Positions 43,839 through 52,793 of a DNA stretch of 64,000 bases are shown here, piece after piece. The notes under the pieces are model-generated. The model worked only from the letters and a program-made list of their open reading frames with translations, ran no database searches and was not told where the DNA came from. Position numbers and translations under genes: made by a program. Where the stretch lies: contig NZ_BEXF01000007.1 of assembly GCF_002897295.1 (NCBI RefSeq), forward strand, positions 186,001-250,000, in the 5' to 3' direction. Numbering within the stretch: position 1 is the first letter of the stretch; each line of letters starts with the position of its first letter. Source of the stretch: Brevibacillus reuszeri (GTDB lineage Bacteria > Bacillota > Bacilli > Brevibacillales > Brevibacillaceae).

Positions 43839-44810
43839 TTAGCGCTCTGAATATTTGCTCACAATACCTGCGAGCTTTCCGGCATCCACATTGCTGCCAC
43901 TGACGATGGTCAGTACCTTTTTCCCTTGCAGATCAGGTACCGTACCCTGCATCAATGCCGCAACCCCTACTGCCCCTGAGCCCTCGACCATGAGATGATG
44001 CTCTTTTGCTAGCCAATGCATCGCCTGGGCGACATGCTCTTCTTCAACGAGCAAAAAGTCGTCCACAATCTCAAGTGCCAAATCCAGATTTCCCTGCGTA
44101 ATTCCACCGTGCAGTCCATCCGCCAGTGAATCGCTGTACTCCACATCAGCCAGCCGCTTTTCACGGAAGGAATAGTACCACGGTGGTGAAGCGTGTGTCT
44201 GTATGCCAATCACTTTTACATCCGGCTTGATCGCCTTGGCGGCAAGTGCTACCCCGCAAATCAATCCGCCTCCACCCGCTGGCACGAGGATGACGTCAAA
44301 ATCAGGCTCCTCCAGAAGTGCCTCCAGTCCGGCTGTTCCTTGACCTGCAATGATCTGATCATCTTCAAATGCATGAACAAACGTCCTGCCCGTCTCTTCT
44401 GCCAATTGGTACGCGTAGCTTTCAGCCTCATCATAGCTGTCACCGTGCACGACCAGCTCCGCACCATAGCGCTTGATTCCGGCTTTTTTCGTCTCTGGCG
44501 CTGTTTTCGGCACTACGATCAGAGCGGAAATGCCTTTCAGGGAAGCCGCATAGGCAACTCCCTGTGCATGGTTACCGGCAGAAGCGGTGATTACTCCACG
44601 AGCGAGCTCGTCTTCACGCATAGAGGCAATCTTGTTGAGTGCCCCCCGCGCCTTGAACGATCCGGTTTTTTGATGGCACTCCAGCTTCATCCATACGTCT
44701 GCGCCAGACAAGCTGGACAAGGCTGCCGACTGAATGAGCGGTGTCTGAATGACTTGCCCTCTCAAATGTTTATGTGCTTTGACAATATCGAGAAAAGATA
44801 CCGTTAGCAT
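43839..44810 (-). CDS. threonine-dehydratase-like PLP enzyme (EutB/BhcB-like candidate)
   Basis: The 323-residue fold-type II PLP enzyme has the cofactor lysine K53 in GSFKARGA and the phosphate-binding loop PAGGGGLICG. It lacks the C-terminal ACT regulatory domain of biosynthetic IlvA, so it is catabolic. It would dehydrate a beta-hydroxy amino acid or act as a serine racemase. It shares an operon with an ornithine-cyclodeaminase-family protein, the pairing seen in hydroxyectoine use (EutB/EutC) and the beta-hydroxyaspartate cycle (BhcB/BhcD). GGAGG lies 9 bases before the ATG. Confidence 0.85.
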   Translation of the reverse strand: MLTVSFLDIVKAHKHLRGQVIQTPLIQSAALSSLSGADVWMKLECHQKTGSFKARGALNKIASMREDELARGVITASAGNHAQGVAYAASLKGISALIVVPKTAPETKKAGIKRYGAELVVHGDSYDEAESYAYQLAEETGRTFVHAFEDDQIIAGQGTAGLEALLEEPDFDVILVPAGGGGLICGVALAAKAIKPDVKVIGIQTHASPPWYYSFREKRLADVEYSDSLADGLHGGITQGNLDLALEIVDDFLLVEEEHVAQAMHWLAKEHHLMVEGSGAVGVAALMQGTVPDLQGKKVLTIVSGSNVDAGKLAGIVSKYSER

Positions 44811-44838
44811 TTGCTACATCCTCCTTTTGTACAATCTA

Positions 44839-45984
44839 TTAGAAATGCTTGACCAATTGAATAAACAGCTCGATACCTGTCGGGATTACATCCTCGTCGA
44901 TATCAAATCGGGGGTGATGGTGGGGATAAGCGCTTTGGTCGCCTCCCATTCCAATAAAAACAAAGGAACCAGGCTTACGCTCCAAATAATAGGAAAAGTC
45001 TTCTCCCCCCATGACCGGCTCTACATAGCATAGCACTTCTTCCCCCCAATGATCGGCGACAACTCCTGCGACATACTGGCTCATCTCTTTATCATTTACG
45101 ACAGGCGGTGTGCCCCAGTCCACGATCACCTCACCCTTTGCGCCCCACGCGCTGCATATGGCCTCAATCGTCTGCTTCAGCTCGGCGACCAGCAATTGCC
45201 TCGTCTTTTCAGACTGCGCGCGGATCGTTCCGTAGAGAATGGCCGTGTTTGGGATAATATTGTAGGTGGTACCAGACTCCATCCGACAAATCGAAATAAC
45301 TGCAGGCTCCATCGGGTTTATCCTCCGGGACACAATCCCTTGGACTGCTGTAATGACCTGGCTGGCTACAAAGATCGGATCAACGGTCTCATGCGGCATC
45401 GAGCCATGTCCACCGTAACCTGTAATCACGATACGCAAATCATCGGAGGAGGCCATTATCGATCCGTTGCTAATTCCGATTTTGCCTTTCGCAAGCGGCT
45501 GCCAGAGATGAAGTCCAAACACGGCGTCGACGTCGTCCACCACGCCTTGGCGAACAAGCGCTTCCGCACCGCTCGGGAGCATCTCCTCAGACGATTGGAA
45601 CAGAAACAGCACATTGGGCCGTACTTCCCCCCTGTTCTCAGCAAGCCACTTCGCTGCTGCAAGCAAAATGGCGGTGTGACCGTCATGCCCACATACATGA
45701 GCGACACCCGGATTTTTGGAAAGATAAGCTTTATCCCCTTCTTCGTTCACAGGCAGAGCGTCTATATCTGCGCGCAGAGCAATCGTTTTGCTGCCATCCG
45801 TTCCCCGCAACAAGCCGACGACGCTGGGAGGCTCGCATGGAATCAGCTCAATTTGCCATTGTTGCAGCCATTTTCGGATATAAGCGGCAGTCTGATATTC
45901 CTCGCCAGACAGCTCCGGGTATTGATGCAAATATCGCCGCTCGTTCACCGTCCATTGGGCGAGAGTCGAGGTACAAATTGTCAT
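44839..45984 (-). CDS. M20-family amidohydrolase (N-acyl-amino-acid deacylase type)
   Basis: The 381-residue metallohydrolase has HQYPELSGEE, HVCGHDGHTAILL and SSEEMLPSGAE, the metal and catalytic motifs of the aminoacylase/hippurate hydrolase subfamily, and the C-terminal GGEDFSYYL. It probably removes an acyl group from an amino acid in the cytosol. GGAGAG lies 6 bases before the ATG, and it is 18 bases behind the permease gene and 28 bases before the dehydratase gene. Confidence 0.87.
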   Translation of the reverse strand: MTICTSTLAQWTVNERRYLHQYPELSGEEYQTAAYIRKWLQQWQIELIPCEPPSVVGLLRGTDGSKTIALRADIDALPVNEEGDKAYLSKNPGVAHVCGHDGHTAILLAAAKWLAENRGEVRPNVLFLFQSSEEMLPSGAEALVRQGVVDDVDAVFGLHLWQPLAKGKIGISNGSIMASSDDLRIVITGYGGHGSMPHETVDPIFVASQVITAVQGIVSRRINPMEPAVISICRMESGTTYNIIPNTAILYGTIRAQSEKTRQLLVAELKQTIEAICSAWGAKGEVIVDWGTPPVVNDKEMSQYVAGVVADHWGEEVLCYVEPVMGGEDFSYYLERKPGSFVFIGMGGDQSAYPHHHPRFDIDEDVIPTGIELFIQLVKHF

Positions 45985-46002
45985 GGCCTACTCTCCTTTT
46001 TA

Positions 46003-47418
46003 TCAAAATGGTCCGTACCCGATCAGATGCGCAACAAACACCGCAACAGCCGCAACAGCGTATTGCATCATAATCAGCGGGAAAATCCACTTCATCCAGC
46101 GGGTCCACGGAATGCCTGCCAGCGCCAGTCCAGCCATAAAATAACCGGAGGTCGGGATAAAAATATTCGAGATTCCATCCCCGAACTGATAGGCGAGCAC
46201 CGCTGTCTGGCGCGTCACCCCGACAAGCTCTGCCAAAGGCGCCATGATCGGCATGGTCAGTGCAGCCATTCCACTGCCAGACGGAACGATAAAGCTGATG
46301 ATTGTTTGCAAGACGAGCATCCCGAGAGCCGTAAAGGTGCTCGGCAGCTGATTTAGCACCCCTGCGGAATAATACAGAATCGTATCGAGAATATGACCAT
46401 CATTGAGGACAACCACGACAGCCCGCGCGACTCCGATGACCAACGCTCCGGCAATCAGCCCGGCTGCCCCTTTCATGAAAGCGTCTACGATATGATTGAC
46501 GCTAAGCTTTCCTGTGAAGCCGATGATGATCCCGAGTAACAGGAAGAGTCCGGATAGCTCAGTCAAATACCAGCCATACTCGATCACCCCAAAAACCAGA
46601 ACACCGAAGTTTAGGACAAACAAGGATAAGATCCATTTGTGCCTGACCGTTAATTGAATATCCTCGCGCAAAAGCTCACTCGTGCTTTTTCCTTCGAACA
46701 GACCAAAGAAGCCAGCTGAACGATCCTTTTTCACTTTTGATGCATACCGCAAAATAAAGGCGGTAGAAACGATGTACATCACGACAAATACAGCAATGCG
46801 ATAGCCCATGCCGGAGAAGGGAGGTAATTCAGCGATTCCTTGGGCAACTCCCACTGTAAACGGATTCATAAGCGCCGACGTAAAACCGACAGACGCTCCT
46901 ACCAAAACGATCGCCGCACCCGTAATTGCATCAAAGCCAAGTGCGATCGCCAGTGGAATCATGATTGCGATATAAGGCAGCGTCTCCTCGGCCATACCCA
47001 TGAGGGAGCCTCCAGCGGCAAAAAACAGCATCATGATTGGAATCAGCCATTTTTCTTGATTTCGCAATAGCTTGGATAGAGTGACGATGAGTGCTTCAAT
47101 CGCGCCAGTAGCCGTTATAATTCCGAATGTTCCGCCAATTATAAGAACGAAAAAGATGACTCCAGAGGCTTCAACCAAGCCGGTATGCACACTGTTGACC
47201 AGTCCCAGCGGCTTTACTGGAGAAGCTTCTATGAATTGAAAGGTAGCTGGGTCAATCACGTTTCTTCCATTTACTTCTACTCTTCCATATTCACCAGCAG
47301 GCAGTAAATACGTAAGTACAACTGCAATTGCAAGAACGACAAAGAGCAAGGCAAACACGTTGATATCCCATAGCTTTTTCTGCTTTTTCGGCTGCACGTC
47401 CACATGTAACTGACTCAT
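46003..47418 (-). CDS. YfcC/DcuC-family transporter, probable amino-acid or dicarboxylate uptake
   Basis: The 471-residue protein has about 12 membrane segments. It matches the YfcC family: a cytosolic start rich in lysine (KKQKKLWDINVFALLF), YLLPAGEYGRVEVNG, the conserved GMAEETLPYIAIMIPLAIALG, and SFIVPSGSGMAALTMPIMAPL. Members carry C4-dicarboxylates, arginine or other organic anions. A GGGGGG site precedes the ATG. In this operon it is the likely importer for the N-acyl or free amino acid that the enzymes process. Confidence 0.85.
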   Translation of the reverse strand: MSQLHVDVQPKKQKKLWDINVFALLFVVLAIAVVLTYLLPAGEYGRVEVNGRNVIDPATFQFIEASPVKPLGLVNSVHTGLVEASGVIFFVLIIGGTFGIITATGAIEALIVTLSKLLRNQEKWLIPIMMLFFAAGGSLMGMAEETLPYIAIMIPLAIALGFDAITGAAIVLVGASVGFTSALMNPFTVGVAQGIAELPPFSGMGYRIAVFVVMYIVSTAFILRYASKVKKDRSAGFFGLFEGKSTSELLREDIQLTVRHKWILSLFVLNFGVLVFGVIEYGWYLTELSGLFLLLGIIIGFTGKLSVNHIVDAFMKGAAGLIAGALVIGVARAVVVVLNDGHILDTILYYSAGVLNQLPSTFTALGMLVLQTIISFIVPSGSGMAALTMPIMAPLAELVGVTRQTAVLAYQFGDGISNIFIPTSGYFMAGLALAGIPWTRWMKWIFPLIMMQYAVAAVAVFVAHLIGYGPF

Positions 47419-47501
47419 GATAACCCCCCATTTGGTATCAGATCAGATGATCGGGAGAGAAGTCTCCTCCATCACTTGAAGGAGACTCTGCCTGCCCGAG
47501 C

Positions 47502-48632
47502 CTATTGCGTTACTTTTTGTGTAGCGAGAAACTCAGATACCTTTTCCAAGCCAGCCTTCAGTACCTCTGTAGAGCAGGCATATCCGATTCGGACCCAGCC
47601 CTCCATGTCAAAGCAGCTACCCGGTGTCAAAAACGCTCCGGTTGACCGGAACAAATCGATGCAAAATGCTTCTGACGGAATATCCAGCTCGTATTTCAGC
47701 ATCGCGGTTGTTCCCGCCTGTGGCTTCACGTAAGAAACCAGCGGCTCGCTTATTACCCATTCATCTAAAATTTGTAGGTTATCACGTACGATCTTCAGGT
47801 TGCGCTCCATGATTTTGTCGCGGTTTTTCAAGGCATGTACGGCCAGCATATCGTCAAGCATCCCGCAGCTGATGGTTGTGTAGTCACGATGCTGGAAGCA
47901 GTTTTTGATCACATCTACAGGCGCGGCGATCCAGCCCAGACGAAGGCCCGCGAGAGAAAATACTTTAGACATACTGCTTGTCGCAATTCCTTTGTCGTAC
48001 AGATCCACAATCGAAGGAACTGTAATCTCCGGATCTTGGTGCAAATTGCGATAGACCTCGTCACATAGCAGATAGGCATCTACAGAGCGGGCAATCTCTA
48101 CGATTTCACGGAGAATCGCTTCGTTCATCAGCGCACCTGATGGATTGTTCGGGTTGTTAATGCAAATCAGCTTGGTCTTGTCTGTAACGAGCGAGCGCAG
48201 CTCATCGAGGTCAGGTAAAAACTCATTCTCTGGAAGCAATCTGAGCAGCTTTACTTGTGCGCCAAACGATTCAGGCACGGAGTAGATTTGCTGGTAGGTA
48301 GGATGAACCGTAATGACCTCGTCCCCTGGCTGGACAAGCGAGAACAAGGTAAGGAAATTGGCTCCGATCGCCCCATTCATCGCCAAAATGTTCTCTGGCT
48401 TCATCGTCTTGTACATGCCTGCCACGAGGCTGCGGAATTCCGGGGAGCCCTCGATGTGACCATACGTCAGCTTCTGCGCTGCCATCTCTTTGAAAAAGTC
48501 TTCTGGCTCAGCAGAAAGACGAATCAGCTCCTCGACTGTCAGAGAGTCTACACATGTCTCAGCAATATTGTAGACAGCCTCAAGCTCGTATTCATTCATC
48601 CATTCTTCTACTTTAAAAGGGGCAATTCTCAT
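47502..48632 (-). CDS. class I/II PLP aminotransferase
   Basis: The 376-residue fold-type I enzyme has NNPNNPSG at 159-166, the cofactor-pairing aspartate D191 in LLCDEVYR, the Schiff-base lysine K223 in SSMSKVFSLAGLRLGW and a late arginine in VRIGYAC. It resembles the capreomycidine-synthase-like/aspartate-aminotransferase subgroup. It lies between the cyclodeaminase-like gene and the permease gene, and would transaminate a product of the pathway. GGAGAG lies 8 bases before the ATG. Confidence 0.87.
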   Translation of the reverse strand: MRIAPFKVEEWMNEYELEAVYNIAETCVDSLTVEELIRLSAEPEDFFKEMAAQKLTYGHIEGSPEFRSLVAGMYKTMKPENILAMNGAIGANFLTLFSLVQPGDEVITVHPTYQQIYSVPESFGAQVKLLRLLPENEFLPDLDELRSLVTDKTKLICINNPNNPSGALMNEAILREIVEIARSVDAYLLCDEVYRNLHQDPEITVPSIVDLYDKGIATSSMSKVFSLAGLRLGWIAAPVDVIKNCFQHRDYTTISCGMLDDMLAVHALKNRDKIMERNLKIVRDNLQILDEWVISEPLVSYVKPQAGTTAMLKYELDIPSEAFCIDLFRSTGAFLTPGSCFDMEGWVRIGYACSTEVLKAGLEKVSEFLATQKVTQ

Positions 48633-48665
48633 CGCTCGTTCTCTCCTTTACGCATACATTTCCTT

Positions 48666-49715
48666 TTACAGATCAACAATCGTTCCAACGCCGCGTTTAT
48701 CTGCCACTTTCAAAATATGGGTAGCCGTCAGCAAATCCTGAATAGCGATACCTGTACTGTCAAAGATCGTAATTTCCTCTGCTGTATTTCTACCGGGAAC
48801 ACGCCCCAGGATCACGTTGCCGATTTCCCCAACGATGTCTGCTTCGGTGATGACTCCTTTTTTGATCGGAACCTCTGTTTCTCCTACACGAACAGCCTGC
48901 CCGACATCATCCACGAAGACACGCCCTGCTGCAAACAGGTGCTCATCAATCTCCTGCTTTCCTTCCATATCTGCACCGATACATGTGATGTGTGTACCTG
49001 GTTTTACCCAATCCTTTTGAATCATCGGCTCGCGGGAAGGAGTAGCTGTAATGATGATATCTGCTTGTCTGACGGCATCCTCGATATTTTCCACCGCGAT
49101 AAATTCTACATCGCAGCGACTCGCATAACGCTCGTATTCATCTCCTGTATACTTCGAGACGAACTTTTTAAGAAGCTTGTCCTTGATCTGCGCTGTAAAG
49201 CTGCGTGCTTTTTCTCCTGATTTCGGATGGCAAATATAGACTCGTTTAATATGCTCCATGGCCATGAGCGTCGCCATGATTTGAAAAGGTGCCTGATGAC
49301 CCGTACCCACGATGAGGAGGTTTTCTGATTCTGGACGTGCCAAATATTTGGCGCCAATTCCGCCTGCTGCTCCCGTACGCATGCAGGTGATGTGCTCCCC
49401 GCTCAAAATCCCGAGAGGAACACCCGTCTGACTATCCAATACCATGACAGTTCCGACCAGCTGTGGCAACCCTTTTTCTGCGTTGTCTCCAAACCATGAG
49501 ACGAGCTTGAGCCCAAACACATCTGCTGCTGGCAAATGGCCTGATTTAATATCCATGTCGGCCCTGCCCTCTACGAATTCATGAAAGATGAGTGGGAACA
49601 ATGTCGCCTGCTGATCTGACTTCATTTGATAGGCCTGCTCTACCACTTCGATCACACTGGCCATATCCAGTACGTCTTCGGTAGTTTCCTGATTGATTAC
49701 GCGAAATGGAAACAT
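48666..49715 (-). CDS. ornithine-cyclodeaminase-family protein (EutC/BhcD-like candidate imine reductase)
   Basis: The 349-residue protein has the family fold with a Rossmann NAD(P)-binding loop in LLIVGTGHQAPFQIMATL, the substrate-side motif MDIKSGHLPAADVFGLKLVSWF, and ITATPSREPMIQKDWVKPG. Besides ornithine cyclodeaminase the family includes imine reductases such as BhcD and EutC. It is the first gene of the operon, with GGAGG 10 bases before the ATG. The dehydratase in the same operon makes the imine-reductase reading attractive; true ornithine cyclodeaminase activity is the alternative. Confidence 0.85.
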   Translation of the reverse strand: MFPFRVINQETTEDVLDMASVIEVVEQAYQMKSDQQATLFPLIFHEFVEGRADMDIKSGHLPAADVFGLKLVSWFGDNAEKGLPQLVGTVMVLDSQTGVPLGILSGEHITCMRTGAAGGIGAKYLARPESENLLIVGTGHQAPFQIMATLMAMEHIKRVYICHPKSGEKARSFTAQIKDKLLKKFVSKYTGDEYERYASRCDVEFIAVENIEDAVRQADIIITATPSREPMIQKDWVKPGTHITCIGADMEGKQEIDEHLFAAGRVFVDDVGQAVRVGETEVPIKKGVITEADIVGEIGNVILGRVPGRNTAEEITIFDSTGIAIQDLLTATHILKVADKRGVGTIVDL

Positions 49716-50100
49716 GTGTCTCGCTCCTCCCCTCGATTTCCTTCACACTAACACAGTTTTCTGTCACTAAAAAATTGAAAGTTCCAATAGTTAGTATTAA
49801 GAAAAGTAAAGCCTCCAAATCCACGTCAGATCATGGGCTTTTCGCGAAAAAGCATTGAACTTCTGTTCCTCGTTTGTTACTATTTTCCTTAAAAAAGAAA
49901 CTTATTTTCGCAATACGAAACAAAAATGCATTTCTTTTTTGGTGAATATCCAGGTCGTACGCAGTGAAAAGGGCTTCGGGCAACACCAATAATCAGAAAG
50001 TTCGTACAAAAAAATGCCGCCGAGACCTCTGCTGGGAAGGAAGACCATGTATATTCACTCCAATACGTTTACGTTCACTAAAGAAAAGGTGGGGATTTCA
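49716..50100. promoter_or_regulatory. divergent control region between the cyclodeaminase operon and the SDR gene
   Basis: This AT-rich 385-bp spacer holds no gene I can support. TTTCGCAATACGAAACA at 49906-49922 contains TTTCG and CGAAA in inversion, and a close copy lies upstream of the NCS1 gene at 57254-57270. I could not assign -10 and -35 boxes with confidence. Confidence 0.45.
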
Positions 50101-50838
50101 TTGTTAAAAGGAAAAGTGGCCTTGATTACAGGCGCAGGTACTGGAATCGGACGTGCTACAGCCTTGCGCTTGGCAAAGGAAGGCGTACATATCACGATTA
50201 ATTATTCCAGATCAGAGCAAGAGGCGCGTGAGACGCAAAAAGAGGTAGAGGCTCTCGGGGTTCAAAGTCTGTTATACCAAGCGGATGTAGCAGATGATGA
50301 GGCTGTCCGTCTCATGGTGAAAGAAACCATCAAGACGTTTGGACGCTTAGATATTTTGATCAATAACGCAGGTGTCACTACTTTTGTTGACCATCGCGAC
50401 CTGGAAGGACTAAAGGATGAATACTGGGACAAAGTCATGGATGTCAATGTAAAGGGGATGTTTCATTGCTGCCGGGCAGCAGCTGACGAGCTGAGAAAGC
50501 AAAAGGGCTGTATCATAAACATTACCTCGATCGCAGGCATGACTGGGCTCGGCAGCTCCATCGCTTATGCGGCGTCCAAGGCTGCAGCCATCAGCGTCAC
50601 GAAATCGCTGGCTAGAGTCATGGCACCCGAAGTTAGAGTAAACTGCGTTTCCCCAGGCGTCGTCCAAACCCGTTGGGTAGAAGGTCAGGATGAGCATGTA
50701 GAGCGTCTTGCCGAAGGAACACCATTGGGAAGAGTTGCTTCACCTGAGGACGTATCTGAAGTCATCTATTCCTTACTCGCTCACGCTCGCTTTGTAACTG
50801 GCCAGAACATAGTTGTCGATGGCGGTATGTTTATTTAA
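50101..50838 (+). CDS. short-chain dehydrogenase, FabG-like
   Basis: The 245-residue SDR has the cofactor motif TGAGTGIG at about 10-17, NNAGV at about 86-90, the catalytic serine in INITSIAG, the YAASK active-site pair, and the C-terminal VTGQNIVVDGG. The TTG at 50101 is chosen because GGTGGGG lies 6 bases upstream; the frame to 50014 adds a low-quality leader. It is transcribed alone, divergent from the cyclodeaminase operon, and could oxidise or reduce a hydroxy or keto intermediate. Confidence 0.87.
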   Translation: MLKGKVALITGAGTGIGRATALRLAKEGVHITINYSRSEQEARETQKEVEALGVQSLLYQADVADDEAVRLMVKETIKTFGRLDILINNAGVTTFVDHRDLEGLKDEYWDKVMDVNVKGMFHCCRAAADELRKQKGCIINITSIAGMTGLGSSIAYAASKAAAISVTKSLARVMAPEVRVNCVSPGVVQTRWVEGQDEHVERLAEGTPLGRVASPEDVSEVIYSLLAHARFVTGQNIVVDGGMFI

Positions 50839-50849
50839 AGCAAACGTTC

Positions 50850-50897
50850 AAAAAGCAGTGAACACATCGCCCCATGCATGTGTGCACTGCTTTTTTT
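50850..50897. terminator. bidirectional terminator between SDR and IclR genes
   Basis: AAAAAGCAGTG (50850-50860) and CACTGCTTTTT (50885-50895), extended inside by ACACAT/ATGTGT, with T tracts in both directions. Confidence 0.85.
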
Positions 50898-50898
50898 G

Positions 50899-51666
50899 TT
50901 ATTCTCTGTACCCTAGTCGCCCTGATATCTTCTTGGCAATGCCTACAATATGCTCCTGCAATTCTTCCAACCTCTCTGCTGTCATACGCATCGTAGGTCC
51001 AGAAATACTCACTGCTGCAACAACCTTCCCGTTATGCTCGAAAATCGGAGCGGCAATACAGGAAATGCCCATTTCATTTTCTTCCAGGTCATACGCAAAC
51101 CCGTTGCTTTTAATTTCTTTGAGTGCATCTAGTAAAACATCTTTATCGACAATCGTATGAACGGTATACGGCTCCATAGGCTGTCGATCGATTATTTTGG
51201 TTACTTCTGACGACGGCAAGTACGCCATAATCACTTTCCCAACACCTGTGCAGTGCATGGGAGCCCGTGTACCGACCTTGGAGTGCATGCGCAGCGTTTC
51301 GTTTCCTTCGAGCTTTTCAATATAGACGACCTCGCCACGATCATAGACAACGAGGTGAATCACTTCGTTTGTCACATTCCCGAGCTCTTTTAAAAATGGC
51401 TTCGCCTCTGTTCGCAAATCGATAGAGTCGAGCAAAGCCGAGCTCAATTCCAATACTTTATAGCCTAATTTATATTTCTCGGTTTCTGCATCCTGTTCAA
51501 CATAGCCATGCCGAACAAAGGTAGACAGCATGCGATAAACCGATGTTTTGTTCAACCCGATCTCTTTGGATATTTCTGTTACGCCATATCCTCCCCTGCG
51601 AGAGCCAAGTACTTCAAATATCTGCAAGGCTCGATCAAGAGATTTAACCAAGTTATCACTCGACAT
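50899..51666 (-). CDS. IclR-family transcriptional regulator
   Basis: The 255-residue protein has the N-terminal winged helix (VKSLDRALQIFEVLGSRRGG, EISKEIGLNKTSVYRMLSTF) and the IclR effector domain with MHCTGVGKVIMAYLP and the C-terminal KISGRLGY. IclR members often control allantoin, glyoxylate and aromatic catabolism. It lies between the amino-acid operon and the allantoinase region, and a shared imperfect palindrome near both is a candidate target. Confidence 0.9.
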   Translation of the reverse strand: MSSDNLVKSLDRALQIFEVLGSRRGGYGVTEISKEIGLNKTSVYRMLSTFVRHGYVEQDAETEKYKLGYKVLELSSALLDSIDLRTEAKPFLKELGNVTNEVIHLVVYDRGEVVYIEKLEGNETLRMHSKVGTRAPMHCTGVGKVIMAYLPSSEVTKIIDRQPMEPYTVHTIVDKDVLLDALKEIKSNGFAYDLEENEMGISCIAAPIFEHNGKVVAAVSISGPTMRMTAERLEELQEHIVGIAKKISGRLGYRE

Positions 51667-51742
51667 AGTGGAGACACCCCAAATCTATTAGTGAGAAAAA
51701 ACGGTAACAATCTACTCCTACTATAACATACAACGAAAGAAT

Positions 51743-51771
51743 CTTAAGGACGGATAGCATTCGTCCTTAAG
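51743..51771. promoter_or_regulatory. perfect 10-bp inverted repeat upstream of the IclR gene
   Basis: CTTAAGGACG (51743-51752) and CGTCCTTAAG (51762-51771) with a 9-base centre, about 80 bases before the IclR start. Without a T tract it may be an operator rather than a terminator. Confidence 0.45.
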
Positions 51772-51783
51772 CCGGAACGGGAA

Positions 51784-51819
51784 ATCCCCTTCACTTTTTT
51801 CAGTCCAAAAGAAGGGGAT
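51784..51819 (-). terminator. possible terminator of the GntR gene
   Basis: ATCCCCTTC (51784-51792) pairs with GAAGGGGAT (51811-51819); on the minus strand a short TTT follows. The stem is good but the T tract is weak. Confidence 0.5.
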
Positions 51820-51848
51820 GGATGATTCGGCATTGACATTCCCCACAT

Positions 51849-52535
51849 CTACGAGGGTGACCTGACCTCTTTGAAAATATCGACTAACGAGGTAGGCATA
51901 TTCTCGGCTTCATCAAAATCCAGAGACTGCTCGATCAATGTGAGATGTTGGACGATAAGCTGCTCGGCAACCGCCTCGTCTCTTATTCGAATCGCTTCCA
52001 AAATTTGTGTGTGCTCGTCTGAGCTGCAGTACATTAATTGCTTGTAACCGTAAAAAGCAATAATGACATAGGTCAAGGAGATCAGTTCTTCCAAATAACG
52101 CAGGTAGTAGGAATTCCCTGCGATCTCTGCTATCTTCAAATGGAAATCCCCGGAAATTTGTAATACGCCAAACATATCACCTTGTACATGCGCCTCGTGC
52201 TCTTCTTCAATCAGGGCACATAGCCGATCGAGATGCTCCACATCCGCAAGCTTGCAGGCCTGTCGGATTGCTGCTGCTTCCAACACCCGACGCATTTCGA
52301 AAACTTCCTTGGCATCCGTAACTGCCGGACATGAGACAAACGTTCCTTTGTGCGGAATAATCGTCACCAATTTTTCGTACGCGAGACGCCGCAGTACGTT
52401 TCGGACAGGGGTACGACTAACGCCAAACGACTCTGCAATGACATCCTCTACCAACTGCATGTTAGGCCTGAGCTTTTGCTGCAGGATCGCTTGTTTTATC
52501 GTTTTATAAATGTCGGTTTCATTGGATTGGATCAT
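51849..52535 (-). CDS. GntR-family (FadR subfamily) regulator
   Basis: The 228-residue protein has a GntR winged helix (VEDVIAESFGVSRTPVRNVL, RRLAYEKLVTIIPHKGTFV) and an all-helical FCD effector domain with the metal-binding histidine regions GDFHLKIAEIAGN and DEHTQILEAI. FadR-type proteins bind sites built on TTGTATACAA. Two such sites lie upstream of the allantoate-amidohydrolase-like gene, a likely target. AGAGAGGG lies 8 bases before the ATG. Confidence 0.9.
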   Translation of the reverse strand: MIQSNETDIYKTIKQAILQQKLRPNMQLVEDVIAESFGVSRTPVRNVLRRLAYEKLVTIIPHKGTFVSCPAVTDAKEVFEMRRVLEAAAIRQACKLADVEHLDRLCALIEEEHEAHVQGDMFGVLQISGDFHLKIAEIAGNSYYLRYLEELISLTYVIIAFYGYKQLMYCSSDEHTQILEAIRIRDEAVAEQLIVQHLTLIEQSLDFDEAENMPTSLVDIFKEVRSPS

Positions 52536-52665
52536 TGGTTGGACCCTCTCTATTCATCCTTCGTGTATTAAGCAAGGCAACGACGACATTAGTACATTAT
52601 AACATCAAAGGTTTTCATTTGCATAAACATTCAGAACAGACCCGCAATTACCATCTATTTAAAAG

Positions 52666-52704
52666 AAGGAGTATTCAGCACTTTTGACAGGCTGAATACT
52701 CCTT
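52666..52704 (-). terminator. terminator of the symporter operon
   Basis: AAGGAGTATTCAGC (52666-52679) pairs perfectly over 14 bp with 52691-52704; CTTCTTTT follows on the minus strand. It lies 89 bases after the symporter stop. Confidence 0.75.
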
Positions 52705-52793
52705 TGCTGATTAGCTTGAAAATTTCTAGATATCCCCAGATCAAACGCGGAAACAGTTTTGGGCAGAGGCTCTTTTCATCTTGTGCGTTATGA

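Noticed and set aside
45049-46356. 435-codon open frame antisense to the M20 hydrolase and permease genes
   Set aside because: Rich in Arg, His and Cys without recognisable domains, and it runs across two well-supported genes and their junction.
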